From assembly GCA_002711845.1 (NCBI GenBank), contig PASF01000008.1, forward strand, positions 62,001 through 126,000: a stretch of DNA of 64,000 nucleotides, written 5' to 3'. Made by a program: the position numbers and the translations under genes. Below are positions 20,691 to 33,861 of the stretch, in pieces (within the stretch, counting starts at the first letter, position 1; every line of letters begins with the position of its first letter). This stretch comes from Gammaproteobacteria bacterium (GTDB taxonomy: Bacteria > Pseudomonadota > Gammaproteobacteria > Pseudomonadales > Pseudohongiellaceae). Under the pieces are notes generated by a model. That model did not search any database. It had not been told where the DNA came from and saw nothing but the letters and a program-made list of their open reading frames with translations.

Positions 20691-20719
20691 TTGGGCGTCC
20701 TGCAGCACAGTGCTATACT
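20691..20719 (+). promoter_or_regulatory. Probable sigma70 promoter of icd
   Basis: TTGGGC at 20691-20696 and TATACT at 20714-20719 are separated by 17 bases. The -10 box is preceded by TGC, an extended -10 element that would compensate for the poor -35. It lies 38 bases before the icd ATG. This is a pattern call only. Confidence 0.55.
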
Positions 20720-20756
20720 CTGCGCCTTCAGCAGCCAGGTTGAGCAGGGGAATGGA

Positions 20757-22010
20757 ATGGCCTATCAACATGCATCGGTGCCGGGCGACGGCAGCAGCAT
20801 CCGCATCAACGACGACGCCTCACTGGACGTGCCTGATAATCCCATTATTCCGTTTATCGAAGGGGATGGCATCGGCGTCGACATTACCCCCACGATGATC
20901 AACGTGGTTAATGCCGCCGTGGCAAAAGCCTATGCCGGCCGGCGCAACATCAAATGGATGGAGATTTTTGCCGGCGAAAAGGCAGCGGCTACCTACGACG
21001 GTGACTGGTTTCCGGCGGAAACCCTGACGGCATTGAAGGAATTTGTGGTCGGTATCAAAGGGCCGCTGACCACGCCGGTGGGCGGTGGTTTTCGCTCACT
21101 GAATGTGGCACTGCGCCAGGAACTCGACCTGTACACCAGTCTGCGCCCGGTGAAATGGTTTAAAGGTGTGCCGTCACCACTGCGCGAGCCCCACAAGACC
21201 GATATGGTCATTTTCCGGGAGAATTCCGAGGATATCTATGCCGGTATCGAATGGCAGGCCGGCTCCCCGGAAGCGCAGAAGGTCATTGATTTTCTGGAGA
21301 ATGACATGGGCGTCAACAAAATCCGTTTCCCACAGGACTGTGGTATCGGGGTAAAACCGGTTTCCAGAGAAGGGTCCGAGCGACTGATAAGGGCTGCCCT
21401 TCAATACACCATAGACCAGAACCGCTCCTCACTGACACTGGTGCATAAAGGCAACATCATGAAATTCACCGAAGGTGCCTTCAAGGACTGGGGGTACGCC
21501 CTGGCTGTGCGGGAATTCGGTGCGACGCCGCTGGACGGAGGGCCCTGGCTACAGATGCCGAACCCCGGAACCGGCGAGCCGGTGATTATCAAGGATGTCA
21601 TTGCCGACGCCATGTTGCAGCAGGTACTGATGCGCCCGGAAGACTACTCGGTGATCGCCACTCTGAATCTGAACGGAGATTACCTGTCTGATGCCCTGGC
21701 GGCGCAGGTCGGCGGTATTGGCATCGCCCCGGGCGCCAATATAGGCACCACTGTGGCACTGTTTGAGGCGACGCATGGTACGGCGCCCAGATACGCAGGG
21801 CAGGACCGCGTCAATCCCGGGTCGCTGATCCTGTCAGCAGAGATGATGTTGCGGCACCTGGGCTGGAACGATGCCGCCGATCTGATTGTCCAGGGCATGA
21901 ACGGTGCCATCGGGGCGCGTACGGTGACCTACGATTTCGCCCGCAAGATGGACGGTGCAACTTTGCGCACATGCTCGCAGTTTGGCAACGATGTCATTGC
22001 TCACATGTGA
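20757..22010 (+). CDS. icd: NADP-dependent isocitrate dehydrogenase
   Basis: A 417-aa TCA-cycle enzyme converting isocitrate to 2-oxoglutarate. The substrate-binding loop [13 protein letters not shown] contains the serine that AceK phosphorylates in E. coli. [24 protein letters not shown] and [17 protein letters not shown] are characteristic of the dimeric E. coli-type enzyme. ATG 20757 gives nearly the E. coli length and follows a GAGCAGGGG ribosome site. The frame is open further upstream (to 20637) but that part would cover the promoter and the rluE start. Confidence 0.97.
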   Translation: MAYQHASVPGDGSSIRINDDASLDVPDNPIIPFIEGDGIGVDITPTMINVVNAAVAKAYAGRRNIKWMEIFAGEKAAATYDGDWFPAETLTALKEFVVGIKGPLTTPVGGGFRSLNVALRQELDLYTSLRPVKWFKGVPSPLREPHKTDMVIFRENSEDIYAGIEWQAGSPEAQKVIDFLENDMGVNKIRFPQDCGIGVKPVSREGSERLIRAALQYTIDQNRSSLTLVHKGNIMKFTEGAFKDWGYALAVREFGATPLDGGPWLQMPNPGTGEPVIIKDVIADAMLQQVLMRPEDYSVIATLNLNGDYLSDALAAQVGGIGIAPGANIGTTVALFEATHGTAPRYAGQDRVNPGSLILSAEMMLRHLGWNDAADLIVQGMNGAIGARTVTYDFARKMDGATLRTCSQFGNDVIAHM

Positions 22011-22034
22011 CCGGCTCGTGCCCCGGAAACGCAA

Positions 22035-22069
22035 AACGGCGATAGCCACTGAACCTGGCTATCGCCGTT
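22035..22069 (-). terminator. Perfect 14-bp hairpin between icd and cspD
   Basis: AACGGCGATAGCCA at 22035-22048 is exactly complementary to 22056-22069, with a seven-base loop. On the minus strand the stem is followed by a T-rich stretch (GTTTTGCGTTTC), so it probably terminates cspD. On the plus strand no T-run follows, but it could still stabilise the icd mRNA 3' end. Confidence 0.75.
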
Positions 22070-22086
22070 CGGTCAGACCGGCAGGG

Positions 22087-22308
22087 TCAGGCTTGTTGCT
22101 GCTGTTCTGCTGGTCTGATATTGGTGGCGTGCAGTCCCTTGGGACCTTCCAGAGTCTCGAATTCAACGGGCTGTCCCGCTTTGAGTGTTTTGTAGCCGTC
22201 CATGCCAATCGCCGAGTAGTGCGCGAACAGGTCGCTGCCACCGTCATCCGGCAGGATGAAACCAAAACCCTTTGCGTTGTTAAACCACTTTACTTGCCCC
22301 GTAGCCAT
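22087..22308 (-). CDS. cspD: Cold-shock-domain protein, CspD-like
   Basis: A 73-aa single cold-shock domain that binds single-stranded nucleic acid. RNP1 is KGFGFI and RNP2 is DLFAHYSAI. Position between icd and clpS matches cspD in Pseudomonas and E. coli, which is why I use that symbol; sequence alone would allow any CspA paralogue. The C-terminus ends in a Gln run (AEQQQQA). An untranslated leader of roughly 100 bases is likely, judged from the promoter candidates at 22404-22442. Confidence 0.9.
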   Translation of the reverse strand: MATGQVKWFNNAKGFGFILPDDGGSDLFAHYSAIGMDGYKTLKAGQPVEFETLEGPKGLHATNIRPAEQQQQA

Positions 22309-22414
22309 TGTAATACTCCGTTCTACGTATAATTTTATTGTAATTGTCGTACACGTCGGGTTCTTCGACCCTAAGTGTTATCCTTAACGGGTTTTTCCGT
22401 CCCTGTCAAAACGT

Positions 22415-22442
22415 ATTATTCACCATTTTTGTCTAATTGCAA
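22415..22442 (-). promoter_or_regulatory. Candidate promoter of cspD
   Basis: Read on the minus strand, TTGCAA (22442-22437) and AATAAT (22420-22415) are 16 bases apart. A second -35-like TTGACA lies at 22409-22404 but lacks a good -10. Either start would leave a leader of about 60-100 bases, as is common for cold-shock genes. The leader contains GACGTGTACGAC, loosely like the E. coli cold box. Confidence 0.4.
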
Positions 22443-22538
22443 CAGGTTGTAATCCCGCAGTAGACTAAAGTGGCTTGTGATAACCTAGTTTCATCCCCAT
22501 ATTACATTCAGGTTAGCCGTGAATTGGTAGTAAACACT

Positions 22539-22874
22539 ATGTCTGACGAGAAGTTGAATAACCCGGACGATGGTCGCGAAGGCGACCTGGCAACGGCAGC
22601 CAGCAAGCCGAAGCTGGCCAAGCCGCCACTGTACAAGGTCCTGATTTTTAATGACGACTACACACCCATGGACTTTGTGGTGGTCATTCTGGTGGAGTTT
22701 TTCCATATGCCAACCGAAAAAGCCACCCAGATCATGCTCAAGATCCACACCGAAGGGAAAGCTGTGTGTGGTGTATACAGCAGGGATGTCGCAGAAACCA
22801 AAGCGCAGCAGGTCAATGATTTTTCGCGAGAGAACAATCAGCCTCTGCTGTGCCATGTTGAGGTTGATCAGTGA
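22539..22874 (+). CDS. clpS: ClpS adaptor of the N-degron pathway
   Basis: A 111-aa adaptor that delivers substrates with N-terminal Leu, Phe, Trp or Tyr to ClpAP. The N-terminal extension (about 30 residues) is flexible. The core contains YKVLIFNDDYTPMDFVV, where the ND pair and Met line the N-degron pocket, and AVCGVYSRDVAETKAQQVN. ATG 22539 is the start that matches the family; longer in-frame starts at 22470 look spurious. It precedes clpA by 64 bases and is on the same strand. Confidence 0.96.
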   Translation: MSDEKLNNPDDGREGDLATAASKPKLAKPPLYKVLIFNDDYTPMDFVVVILVEFFHMPTEKATQIMLKIHTEGKAVCGVYSRDVAETKAQQVNDFSRENNQPLLCHVEVDQ

Positions 22875-22938
22875 GTTCAGTTGGGCTTATGCTGACTAGA
22901 AGGCGTGCGCTTATCGTATCGCCGGGGAGAACAAAGCG

Positions 22939-25251
22939 ATGTTAAGTCGGGATTTGGAAGTAACCCTGAACAGTGCTTTTTCCAGCGCTCGTGGCAGGCG
23001 TCATGAATACATGACCGTTGAGCACCTGTTGCTCGCCTTGCTTGATAACGATGTAGCAGTGGACGTTTTACTGCACTGCGGCGCTGACCTGGCCCGCCTG
23101 CGCGCCAATCTGGTCGACTATATCGACAGCACCACACCGGTGGTGCCCGACGATGAGACCGAGCGCGAAACCCAGCCGACACTTGGCTTTCAGCGCGTCC
23201 TGCAACGCGCCGTGTTTCATGTGCAGTCGTCCGGCCGCCAGGAAGTCAGTGGCGCCAATGTGCTGGTCGCCATCTTCAGTGAACAGGAAAGCCAGGCCGT
23301 ATACCTGCTCGGCCAGCAGGACATCGCGCGCCTGGATGTGGTGAATTACATCAGCCATGGCATCAGCCGGCACGCCGCCGGCGACGGCGGCATGGGGCAG
23401 GGCGCCCAGGACGGACAACAGCAGGAAGCGCAGGAGGGTGACGAAGACAGCACCGGTTCTGCCAGCGCACTGGACACCTACGCCACCAACCTCAATGACA
23501 TGGCACGCCAGGGCAAGATTGATCCGTTGATTGGTCGGGAAAAGGAAGTAACCCGGGTTATCCAGGTCCTGTGCCGACGTCGCAAGAACAATCCGTTGCT
23601 GGTGGGCGAGTCGGGCGTGGGCAAGACCGCGGTCATTGAAGGGCTGGCACGGCAGATTGTCGAAGATCAGGTGCCCGACGTGTTAAAGGGCAGTGTCATC
23701 TACTCTCTGGATCTGGGCGCGCTGCTGGCCGGGACCAAGTATCGCGGTGATTTTGAAAAACGCTTTAAAACCCTGCTGGCCGAGCTGAAGAAAAAGCCCG
23801 AGTCAGTCCTCTTTATTGACGAGATTCATACCATCATTGGCGCTGGCGCCGCGTCCGGAGGCGTGATGGATGCCTCCAACCTGCTCAAGCCGATTCTCAC
23901 GTCGGGCGATCTGCGCTGTGTGGGCTCGACAACCTACCAGGAATATCGGGGCATTTTCGAAAAGGACCGCGCGCTGTCACGCCGCTTCCAGAAGATTGAT
24001 GTGGAAGAACCCGATGTTGAAACTACCTACAAAATTCTCAAGGGCCTGAAGTCACGTTTTGAAGAACACCACGAACTGCGCTACAGCGACAACGCGCTGC
24101 GCGCCGCCTCGGAATTGGCGGGACGGTATATCAACGACCGCTTCATGCCGGACAAGGCCATTGATGTCATTGACGAAGCCGGGGCATGGCAGCGCCTGCT
24201 GCCCGAGAGCCGGCGCAAGAAACTCATCCAGGCGACGGACATGGAAAAGGTGGTGGCGTCCATCGCCCGCATTCCGCCACAGCACGTCACCACGTCCGAT
24301 GTGGAAAACCTGAAAACCCTGGAAACCAACCTCAAGATGGTGGTGTTTGGCCAGGACGAGGCCATCGGCTCACTGGCGACCGCCATCAAATTGTCACGGG
24401 CAGGCCTCAATACGCCAGACAAGCCCATTGGTTCCTACCTGTTCTCCGGCCCCACCGGGGTCGGCAAAACCGAAGTCAGCCGGCAACTGGCCCGCATCAT
24501 GGGCATTGAACTGCTGCGCTTTGACATGTCCGAATACATGGAGCGTCACACGGTGTCGCGCCTGATCGGGGCGCCCCCGGGGTATGTCGGGTTTGATCAG
24601 GGGGGGCTGCTGACCGAAGCCGTTACCAAACACCCACATTGTGTGCTGTTGCTCGACGAAATTGAAAAAGCACACCCCGATGTATTCAACATCCTGCTGC
24701 AGGTCATGGATCATGGCACACTGACCGACAATAACGGCCGTAAAGCGGATTTCCGTAATGTCATCCTGATCATGACCACCAATGCCGGTGCGCAGGAAAT
24801 GTCCCGCGCCTCCATTGGTTTCACCCATCAGGACCACAGTACCGACGGCATGGAAGTGATCAAGAAGAGTTTCTCGCCGGAATTCCGGAATCGGCTTGAT
24901 GCCGTGGTGCAGTTCGGGCCGCTTAACAGGGAAACCATCCGCACCGTGGTGGAAAAATTCCTGGTCGAGCTACAGGTGCAGCTCGACAGCAAGAAAGTCA
25001 CGCTGCATGTCGACGAAAGCGCCCGCGAGTGGTTTGCTGAACACGGCTATAGCCCCGCCATGGGTGCGCGGCCAATGGGTCGTCTGATTCAGGAGAAGCT
25101 GAAGAAGGCCCTGGCTGAGGAAATCCTGTTTGGTCGGCTGAGCAGTGGCGGTGACGCCATGGTGTCTATCCGCAACAACGAAGTTGAGCTGGAGATTCGC
25201 AGCAAAGCAGAAAAATCGGAAGGTAAGGAATTGAGCTCAGCTGACAGCTGA
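22939..25251 (+). CDS. clpA: ATP-dependent Clp protease ATP-binding subunit ClpA
   Basis: A 770-aa AAA+ unfoldase of ClpAP. The N-domain (about 1-145) binds ClpS. A linker rich in Gly, Gln and Asp follows at about 150-175. D1 has Walker A GESGVGKT near 222 and Walker [11 protein letters not shown]2 has GPTGVGKT near 503 and [15 protein letters not shown]. The ribosome site GGGGAG precedes the ATG. The stop codon lies inside a 25-base near-perfect palindrome (25232-25256). It converges on infA. Confidence 0.97.
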   Translation: MLSRDLEVTLNSAFSSARGRRHEYMTVEHLLLALLDNDVAVDVLLHCGADLARLRANLVDYIDSTTPVVPDDETERETQPTLGFQRVLQRAVFHVQSSGRQEVSGANVLVAIFSEQESQAVYLLGQQDIARLDVVNYISHGISRHAAGDGGMGQGAQDGQQQEAQEGDEDSTGSASALDTYATNLNDMARQGKIDPLIGREKEVTRVIQVLCRRRKNNPLLVGESGVGKTAVIEGLARQIVEDQVPDVLKGSVIYSLDLGALLAGTKYRGDFEKRFKTLLAELKKKPESVLFIDEIHTIIGAGAASGGVMDASNLLKPILTSGDLRCVGSTTYQEYRGIFEKDRALSRRFQKIDVEEPDVETTYKILKGLKSRFEEHHELRYSDNALRAASELAGRYINDRFMPDKAIDVIDEAGAWQRLLPESRRKKLIQATDMEKVVASIARIPPQHVTTSDVENLKTLETNLKMVVFGQDEAIGSLATAIKLSRAGLNTPDKPIGSYLFSGPTGVGKTEVSRQLARIMGIELLRFDMSEYMERHTVSRLIGAPPGYVGFDQGGLLTEAVTKHPHCVLLLDEIEKAHPDVFNILLQVMDHGTLTDNNGRKADFRNVILIMTTNAGAQEMSRASIGFTHQDHSTDGMEVIKKSFSPEFRNRLDAVVQFGPLNRETIRTVVEKFLVELQVQLDSKKVTLHVDESAREWFAEHGYSPAMGARPMGRLIQEKLKKALAEEILFGRLSSGGDAMVSIRNNEVELEIRSKAEKSEGKELSSADS

Positions 25252-25256
25252 GCTCA
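25232..25256. repeat. Palindrome covering the clpA stop codon
   Basis: Twelve bases, TGAGCTCAGCTG, are followed by one base and then the exact reverse complement. The clpA TGA is at 25249-25251, inside the right arm. As RNA it could form a stable stem with a five-base loop. No T-run follows on either strand, so it is not a standard intrinsic terminator. Confidence 0.7.
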
Positions 25257-25333
25257 CTGATAGTCGCTCACAAGCCTTTGTGCGAGAAATGCTGATCGGT
25301 GACCCGATGGTCACGGTCAGCGATGCGATCGGG

Positions 25334-25552
25334 TTAGCGAGCGCGGTAGGTGATACGGCCTTTGGTCAGGTCGTAGGGTGTCAATTCCACTTTCACCATG
25401 TCACCGGTGAGGATACGGATATAGTTCTTGCGCATTTTGCCGGAGATGTGCGCGGTCACAATATGACCGTTTTCCAGTTTTACACGGAACATGGTGTTGG
25501 GAAGGGTGTCTACCACTTCGCCTTCCATCTCAATCTGGTCTTCTTTAGCCAT
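25334..25552 (-). CDS. infA: Translation initiation factor IF-1
   Basis: A 72-aa S1-fold (OB) protein that binds the 30S A-site during initiation. The sequence [20 protein letters not shown] and the C-terminus [11 protein letters not shown] are near-invariant family features. It is last in the minus-strand order trxB-aat-infA. In Pseudomonas-type genomes ate (arginyl-tRNA-protein transferase) lies between aat and infA; here only 68 bases separate them and no such gene is present. Confidence 0.98.
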   Translation of the reverse strand: MAKEDQIEMEGEVVDTLPNTMFRVKLENGHIVTAHISGKMRKNYIRILTGDMVKVELTPYDLTKGRITYRAR

Positions 25553-25620
25553 CTAAAAGAATATCTCACTGCGAAAATTAAGCGCGTATTTTGCCTGATA
25601 TCAGCTTGTTTGGCAAAGCA

Positions 25621-26334
25621 TTAGTGTTTTTTCAGCACGTTCATGTCGAATTGCCACGGAGATTCCCGGCTCTCGCCCGCCACCCATTGCCGCAGAACCG
25701 CCTGAAAGTCTGCCCGGCTCATCTCGCGGGCACCCAGGCTGTGCAGGTGGTCTGTGGGCATCTGACAATCAATCATGGCAAAATCCCAGCGCTGCAGCTG
25801 CCGGGCCAGCGCCACTAAAGCCAGTTTCGACGTGTTCGGCGCCAGGCTGAACATGGATTCACCAAAAAACAGTTTGCCCATGGCAACCCCGTACAGACCA
25901 CCCAGCAATGCGTCATCCTGCCAGATCTCCACCGAATGGGCATGCCCCAGCTGATGCAGCTGCGCATAGGCGGCATGCATGTCCTCGGTAATCCAGGTGC
26001 CTTCACGTTCGGCGCGCAGGCCAGCGCAGCGGCTGATGACCTCGGTAAAGGCGGTGTCCATGGTGACACGATAGCGATCCTGCCGGATCAGTTTGGCGAG
26101 ACTGCGAGACACGTGAACGGCTGACGGTGTGAGGACCATACGCGGATCCGGCGACCACCACAGTATCGGGCTGTTATCGTCGTACCAGGGGAAAATGCCC
26201 CTGGCATAGGCTGCCAGCAGACGTTCCGGGCGCAGGTCACCGCCGGCCGCCAACAGACCAGGTGGGTCATCGAAGGCCTGCTCCACCGGCGGGAAGTCCA
26301 GCTTGTTCGGACTTAACCAGGTAATTGCTGTCAT
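25621..26334 (-). CDS. aat: Leucyl/phenylalanyl-tRNA-protein transferase
   Basis: A 237-aa enzyme that adds Leu or Phe to N-terminal Lys or Arg, creating N-degrons for ClpS-ClpAP. Family signatures: [46 protein letters not shown], and [19 protein letters not shown]. It is in a minus-strand group with trxB (21 bases upstream) and infA. It faces clpSA on the other strand, so the whole pathway is encoded within about 5 kb. Confidence 0.97.
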   Translation of the reverse strand: MTAITWLSPNKLDFPPVEQAFDDPPGLLAAGGDLRPERLLAAYARGIFPWYDDNSPILWWSPDPRMVLTPSAVHVSRSLAKLIRQDRYRVTMDTAFTEVISRCAGLRAEREGTWITEDMHAAYAQLHQLGHAHSVEIWQDDALLGGLYGVAMGKLFFGESMFSLAPNTSKLALVALARQLQRWDFAMIDCQMPTDHLHSLGAREMSRADFQAVLRQWVAGESRESPWQFDMNVLKKH

Positions 26335-26355
26335 GAGGCGCCTGTGACCAGCCGC

Positions 26356-27597
<1,242 letters not shown>

Positions 27598-29925
27598 TTG
27601 AAAAATGCGTCAAAACAGAAAGCGGTAACGGACGACCGGCTCAGTAGCCTGTCGCAACGGATCATGCGCGAAGGTGCATTGATCAGCGCGTTTTTGCTGG
27701 GCCTGGTATTACTGGTGGCATTGTTGAGCTACTCGCCCCAGGATCCGGGGTTCACCACAACCGGTTCCGGTGACCCGGTGGAAAATGCCATTGGCCACAT
27801 GGGCGCCTGGCTGGCCGATGTGTTGCTGCATATGTTTGGTTATTTTGCCTACATCTTCCCACTGGCGCTGGGTTTCAAGGTTTTCACCCTGTTTCGTGAC
27901 TCGTCGCGTGATCGTGAATTTTCCTGGGCGGTGGTTTCCCTCAAGGTGATGGGCATCATCCTGCTGGTCATCGGTGCCTGCACGCTGGCCACCTTGCATT
28001 TCGCCATGCCAGAGGGCAGTACCTGGCCAGCGGGCGGCCTGATCGGGTCGGCCATGGCTGACGCCAGCGTGCCGGTGCTGGCCCTGTTCGGCAGCACACT
28101 GGTGTATCTCAGTATCTTTTTGTTCGGCCTCACCGTCACGTTTGAGATTTCCTGGTTGAAAGTGGTCGATCGTATTGGCTACTGGACCCTCAACGGCGCG
28201 TCCCAGGCTGCCGACGCTCTGCGCGCCTGGCAGGAAAAGCGCGAAGAAGCGAGCAAGGTGCGGCAAGGTGTGGAGAAGCGCAAAAAAGCCCTGGATGTCC
28301 GTATCGAAAAAGACAAAAAACGTGTGCCGCCGCGTATCGAACCGGTTCTCAGTACTCCACCGCAGCGCAGTCAGCGCGTGGAAAAAGAACGGCAAACCAA
28401 ATTGTTCACCGACAGCGCCCCCGGCGACCTGCCCGCCGTCAGTCTGCTGGACGAGCACAAGAATGCCGGCAACAAGGGGTATTCGACCGAATCACTGGAA
28501 GCCATGTCAAAGCTGCTGGAACTCAAGTTGCAGGATTTCGGCATCGAAATTGAAGTCACCGCTGTGCATCCGGGCCCGGTCATCACACGCTTCGAGGTGC
28601 AGCCAGCACCGGGCGTCAAGGCCAGCCGGATTACCGGCCTGGGTCGAGACCTGGCCCGCTCACTGGCCGTTGTCAGCGTGAGAGTGGTGGAGGTCATTCC
28701 CGGCAAAACGGTCATTGGTATCGAAATCCCCAACGAACACCGGGAAATGATCATGCTCAGCCAGGTTCTGGCATCTCCGGAATTCGACAAGGCGCAATCA
28801 GCACTGAGCATGGCGCTGGGTCACGACATCGTCGGCAAACCGGTGATCGTGGACCTGGGCAAGATGCCGCATCTGCTGGTCGCCGGGACCACCGGCTCGG
28901 GCAAATCGGTCGGCATCAACGCCATGATCCTGAGCCTGCTGTACAAATCCACGCCTGAGCATGTCCGCATGATCATGATCGATCCGAAGATGCTGGAGCT
29001 GTCGGTCTATGATGGCATACCGCATTTGCTGACCCCGGTGGTGACCGACATGAAGGATGCCGCCAATGCGCTGCGCTGGAGCGTAGCCGAGATGGAGCGG
29101 CGTTATAAATTAATGTCGGCACTGGGCGTGCGCAATCTCGCCGGTTACAACAAGAAAGTGCAGGACGCCATCAAGGCCGGAGAACCCATCATCGATCCGA
29201 TCTGGCGGCCCGATCCCATGGCGCTGCAGGATGACCAGGAGGCGCCGCCCCTGGAAGCCCTGCCCAACATCGTGGTGGTGGTGGACGAACTCGCCGACAT
29301 GATGATGGTGGTTGGCAAAAAAGTTGAAGAGCTGATAGCCCGTATTGCACAGAAGGCACGTGCGGCCGGTATCCACCTGATTCTCGCGACCCAGCGTCCT
29401 TCAGTTGACGTACTGACCGGTCTGATCAAAGCCAATATTCCCACCCGACTGTCGTTTATGGTGCAGTCCAAGGTCGACTCGCGAACCATCCTGGGCGAGG
29501 GCGGTGCCGAGCAATTGCTGGGCAACGGTGACATGTTGTTCCTGCCGCCAGGCGGTGGTCTGGCCAGGCGGGTGCACGGTGCCTTTGTCAGTGATGAGGA
29601 GGTGCACCGCGTGGTGGCGGACTGGAAGTCCCGTGGCGAGCCGGTCTACATCGACGAAATCACTCAGGGCGTGGAAGAGCGCGACATGAACATGGGGGGT
29701 GGTGGCGGTGGTGAAGGCGGCGAAGAAGATGATGCCCTGTACGATGAGGCGGTGGCGTTTGTCTGTGAGTCCAGGAAAGCGTCCATTTCTGCTGTGCAAC
29801 GCAAGTTGCGCATCGGCTACAACCGCGCGGCGCGGATGATCGAGGCCATGGAAGCAGCCGGCGTGGTGTCGGAAATGGGCACCAATGGCAGCCGTGAAGT
29901 GCTGGCACCGCCGCCTCCGCGTTAA
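27598..29925 (+). CDS. ftsK: DNA translocase FtsK
   Basis: A 775-aa divisome protein that pumps chromosome-dimer DNA to dif and activates XerCD. Four N-terminal membrane segments occupy about residues 25-185. A short charged linker (about 200-290) follows; the E. coli linker is far longer, while Pseudomonas-type FtsK is similar to this one. The motor has Walker [11 protein letters not shown] near 430 and Walker [13 protein letters not shown]. The C-terminal winged-helix gamma domain, which reads KOPS, follows a Gly-rich hinge ([12 protein letters not shown]). The start is TTG 27598. Confidence 0.96.
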   Translation: MKNASKQKAVTDDRLSSLSQRIMREGALISAFLLGLVLLVALLSYSPQDPGFTTTGSGDPVENAIGHMGAWLADVLLHMFGYFAYIFPLALGFKVFTLFRDSSRDREFSWAVVSLKVMGIILLVIGACTLATLHFAMPEGSTWPAGGLIGSAMADASVPVLALFGSTLVYLSIFLFGLTVTFEISWLKVVDRIGYWTLNGASQAADALRAWQEKREEASKVRQGVEKRKKALDVRIEKDKKRVPPRIEPVLSTPPQRSQRVEKERQTKLFTDSAPGDLPAVSLLDEHKNAGNKGYSTESLEAMSKLLELKLQDFGIEIEVTAVHPGPVITRFEVQPAPGVKASRITGLGRDLARSLAVVSVRVVEVIPGKTVIGIEIPNEHREMIMLSQVLASPEFDKAQSALSMALGHDIVGKPVIVDLGKMPHLLVAGTTGSGKSVGINAMILSLLYKSTPEHVRMIMIDPKMLELSVYDGIPHLLTPVVTDMKDAANALRWSVAEMERRYKLMSALGVRNLAGYNKKVQDAIKAGEPIIDPIWRPDPMALQDDQEAPPLEALPNIVVVVDELADMMMVVGKKVEELIARIAQKARAAGIHLILATQRPSVDVLTGLIKANIPTRLSFMVQSKVDSRTILGEGGAEQLLGNGDMLFLPPGGGLARRVHGAFVSDEEVHRVVADWKSRGEPVYIDEITQGVEERDMNMGGGGGGEGGEEDDALYDEAVAFVCESRKASISAVQRKLRIGYNRAARMIEAMEAAGVVSEMGTNGSREVLAPPPPR

Positions 29926-29985
29926 GCGGTCGTTAACCTGCCAGCACTTAGACTTGTCGTCAGCCAATGTGTAAAAGGATCACCC

Positions 29986-30699
29986 GTGAAACCCAGTCTT
30001 CTGTTATGTGTACTCAGCCTCAGCCTTGCCACAACACCGGCGCTGCTGCCGGCCGGTGCCCGTGCTGCCGCAGAACCCGCAACAGCCTCCCAGGGGGCGC
30101 TCTCGGAAACTGACCGACTGTCCGCGCTGCTGGCGGACCTGACCACGTTCCGTGCCGACGTCCGGCAGCTGATCACCGAATCCAGCGGTGGTGTGCTGGA
30201 GGAAAGCGACATCCTGTTCATGCTTAAACGTCCGCATGGCTTTTACTGGGAAACGCTGGCGCCTTTTGCGGAGCTGATTGTCACCAACGGCGATACCCTG
30301 TGGAACTACCAGCCGGATCTGCTGCAACTCACCATCGACGACTGGAATCCCGATGAATCGGAGCTGGCGGCGCAGTTACTGGGCGGTGAGACTGAGGCCA
30401 TTGCTGATGATTACAGTATTCAGGCGGTGCCGGTCAGCGATGACGACTGGGAGTTTGTCCTGCGCCCGCTGGACCCGGCCAGTCTCTACGAGCGGGTGAT
30501 GCTGTATTTCACTGACAACCTGCTGGAATCCATTTTACTGATCAACACCAATGGCCAGCGTACCCTGTGGGAATTTTATAACCGCCAGATCAATGAACCG
30601 ATTGATGATGCCGTGTTTACGTTTGACCCGCCCGAAGACAATTTTCTGGATGTGATCGACAACCGCACGGCAGCGCACGATGAAACAGACCAGCTTTGA
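29986..30699 (+). CDS. lolA: Outer-membrane lipoprotein carrier LolA
   Basis: A 237-aa periplasmic chaperone that carries lipoproteins from LolCDE to LolB. It has a signal peptide ([20 protein letters not shown], cleavage near ARAAAE), then the half-barrel fold with [26 protein letters not shown] and [15 protein letters not shown]. The start is GTG with AAAGGAT upstream. It overlaps rarA by 20 bases, as part of a compact operon after ftsK. Confidence 0.94.
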   Translation: MKPSLLLCVLSLSLATTPALLPAGARAAAEPATASQGALSETDRLSALLADLTTFRADVRQLITESSGGVLEESDILFMLKRPHGFYWETLAPFAELIVTNGDTLWNYQPDLLQLTIDDWNPDESELAAQLLGGETEAIADDYSIQAVPVSDDDWEFVLRPLDPASLYERVMLYFTDNLLESILLINTNGQRTLWEFYNRQINEPIDDAVFTFDPPEDNFLDVIDNRTAAHDETDQL

Positions 30700-32071
30700 C
30701 GATCTCGAGCAGGAGGAGGCCGGCAGTGAGTCGCCGCCGCATGCCCAGCCGCTGGCGGCACGCATGCGCCCGCGTACGCTGGAAGAGTATATCGGTCAAT
30801 CGCACATTCTGGGGCCGGGCAAGCCATTAAGAGAAGCCATTAGCCGGGGGCTGCCGCACTCCATGATCCTGTGGGGGCCGCCGGGCACCGGGAAAACCAC
30901 GCTGGCACGCATGGTCGCCATTGCCAGTGACGCCAGCTTCGAAAGCATCTCCGCCGTGCTGTCTGGTGTCAAGGAAATACGCGCCGCGGTCGAGCGCGCG
31001 CGGCAACGCCAGCAGCTTAACGGACAGGCCACCATCCTGTTCGTGGATGAAGTGCACCGCTTCAACAAGAGCCAGCAGGATGCGTTTCTGCCACATATCG
31101 AAGATGGCACGTTGATATTCGTTGGTGCCACCACAGAAAACCCCTCATTCGAACTCAACAACGCGCTGTTGTCGCGCGCCCGCGTTTACGTTCTGAAAAG
31201 CCTCACCGATGCGGAGTTGATGGAAGTACTGACTCAGGCATGTGAGGACCCGCATCGGGGCCTGGGCCAGCGCAGGTTGCATCTCGATACCGGGGCGCTG
31301 GAGCGTCTGGCTGCAGCAGCCGACGGGGATGCCCGCAAATCCCTGAACCTGCTGGAGATTGCCGCTGATTTGACCACCGATGGCGACACTGTCAGTGCTG
31401 CGGTGCTGGATCAGGTCCTGTTTGGCAGCCCGCGCCGCTTCGACAAGGGTGGCGACCTGTTTTATGACCAGATCTCAGCCCTGCACAAAGCGGTCAGAGG
31501 TTCATCACCGGATGCGGCGCTGTACTGGCTGATCCGCATGCTCGACGGAGGCTGCGACCCTTTGTATGTCGCTCGCAGGGTGGTTCGTATGGCCAGTGAG
31601 GATATCGGCAATGCCGATCCGCGCTGTCTGCAGATGGCCCTGTCAGCCTGGGATGCATTGGCGCGTCTGGGCAGTCCGGAAGGTGAACTGGTGCTTGCGC
31701 ATGCCGTGCTTTACCTGGCCTGCGCACCGAAAAGCAACGCCGTGTATATGGCGTTTAACGCCGCCAAGGCCGATGTCGCCAGCCAACCCTCCCATGAGGT
31801 GCCCCTGCACCTGCGTAATGCTGCCACCAGCCTGATGAAGGATCTGGACTATGGCGCGCAGTATCGTTATGCCCATGACGAAGAGGGCGCCTATGCCGCC
31901 GGGGAAAATTATTTCCCGCAGCCCTTGCAGGACACACGCTATTACCACCCGGGTACCAACGGCCTGGAACAAAGGATCAACGAAAAGCTGCAATGGCTAC
32001 GTCAACGCGATGCGGCCAGCCCAGTGAAACGCTATGCGGACAAACACCCGCCTGGCAAACAAAAACCATGA
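30680..32071 (+). CDS. rarA: Replication-associated recombination protein RarA (MgsA)
   Basis: A 463-aa AAA+ ATPase related to clamp loaders that acts at stalled replication forks. Walker A is [12 protein letters not shown] near residue 72 and Walker [19 protein letters not shown] near 121. The C-terminal tetramerisation domain contains [17 protein letters not shown]. The start overlaps lolA and the stop overlaps crcB in ATGA. The lolA-rarA-crcB-serS order is conserved in many gammaproteobacteria. Confidence 0.96.
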   Translation: MKQTSFDDLEQEEAGSESPPHAQPLAARMRPRTLEEYIGQSHILGPGKPLREAISRGLPHSMILWGPPGTGKTTLARMVAIASDASFESISAVLSGVKEIRAAVERARQRQQLNGQATILFVDEVHRFNKSQQDAFLPHIEDGTLIFVGATTENPSFELNNALLSRARVYVLKSLTDAELMEVLTQACEDPHRGLGQRRLHLDTGALERLAAAADGDARKSLNLLEIAADLTTDGDTVSAAVLDQVLFGSPRRFDKGGDLFYDQISALHKAVRGSSPDAALYWLIRMLDGGCDPLYVARRVVRMASEDIGNADPRCLQMALSAWDALARLGSPEGELVLAHAVLYLACAPKSNAVYMAFNAAKADVASQPSHEVPLHLRNAATSLMKDLDYGAQYRYAHDEEGAYAAGENYFPQPLQDTRYYHPGTNGLEQRINEKLQWLRQRDAASPVKRYADKHPPGKQKP

Positions 32072-32445
32072 CGACCTGGCTGGCCATCGCCGCAGGGGGC
32101 GCCGCCGGCGCGCTGGCACGCGCCGGATTGATGAACCTGGTCGCATCCATGCTTGGTAGCCGCCTGCCCTGGGGCACTCTGCTGGTGAACATCAGCGGCT
32201 CGCTGCTAATCGGTCTTCTGTATGTGCTGGTCAGCGAAAAGTTGCTGCTCTCCGGTGAGGCTCGGGCACTGCTGGTGGTCGGTTTTCTGGGCGCTTTCAC
32301 CACCTTTTCCACGTTTTCACTGGATACCGTGCTGCTCATACAGCAGGGCTGGCTGCTGCAGGCCCTGGCTTACATGCTGACCAGTGTGACGATTTGTGTG
32401 CTGGCAACATGGCTCGGCATGGCACTTGCGCGTCTGCTGGCGTAA
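32068..32445 (+). CDS. crcB: Fluoride channel CrcB/FluC
   Basis: A 125-aa four-helix membrane protein that forms a dual-topology dimer exporting F-. Signature residues are GGAAGALAR in helix 1, [14 protein letters not shown] in helix 2 (with the conserved Asn) and [13 protein letters not shown] in helix 3 (the Phe box and Na+ site). ATG 32068 overlaps the rarA stop by four bases. No fluoride riboswitch is expected or visible because the gene is inside an operon. Confidence 0.95.
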   Translation: MTTWLAIAAGGAAGALARAGLMNLVASMLGSRLPWGTLLVNISGSLLIGLLYVLVSEKLLLSGEARALLVVGFLGAFTTFSTFSLDTVLLIQQGWLLQALAYMLTSVTICVLATWLGMALARLLA

Positions 32446-33774
<1,329 letters not shown>

Positions 33775-33861
33775 TGCACACAATAGTCACGCAACAACCC
33801 AGCGGCAATTTCGCGATTCCCGGCACAGGTTTGTGATACCGGGTAACAGGACAGCAGGATC

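Noticed and set aside
33819-33843. Stem-loop in the cysG leader as a riboswitch
   Set aside because: A 5-bp outer stem with four inner pairs is visible, but it is too small and matches no riboswitch class I know.
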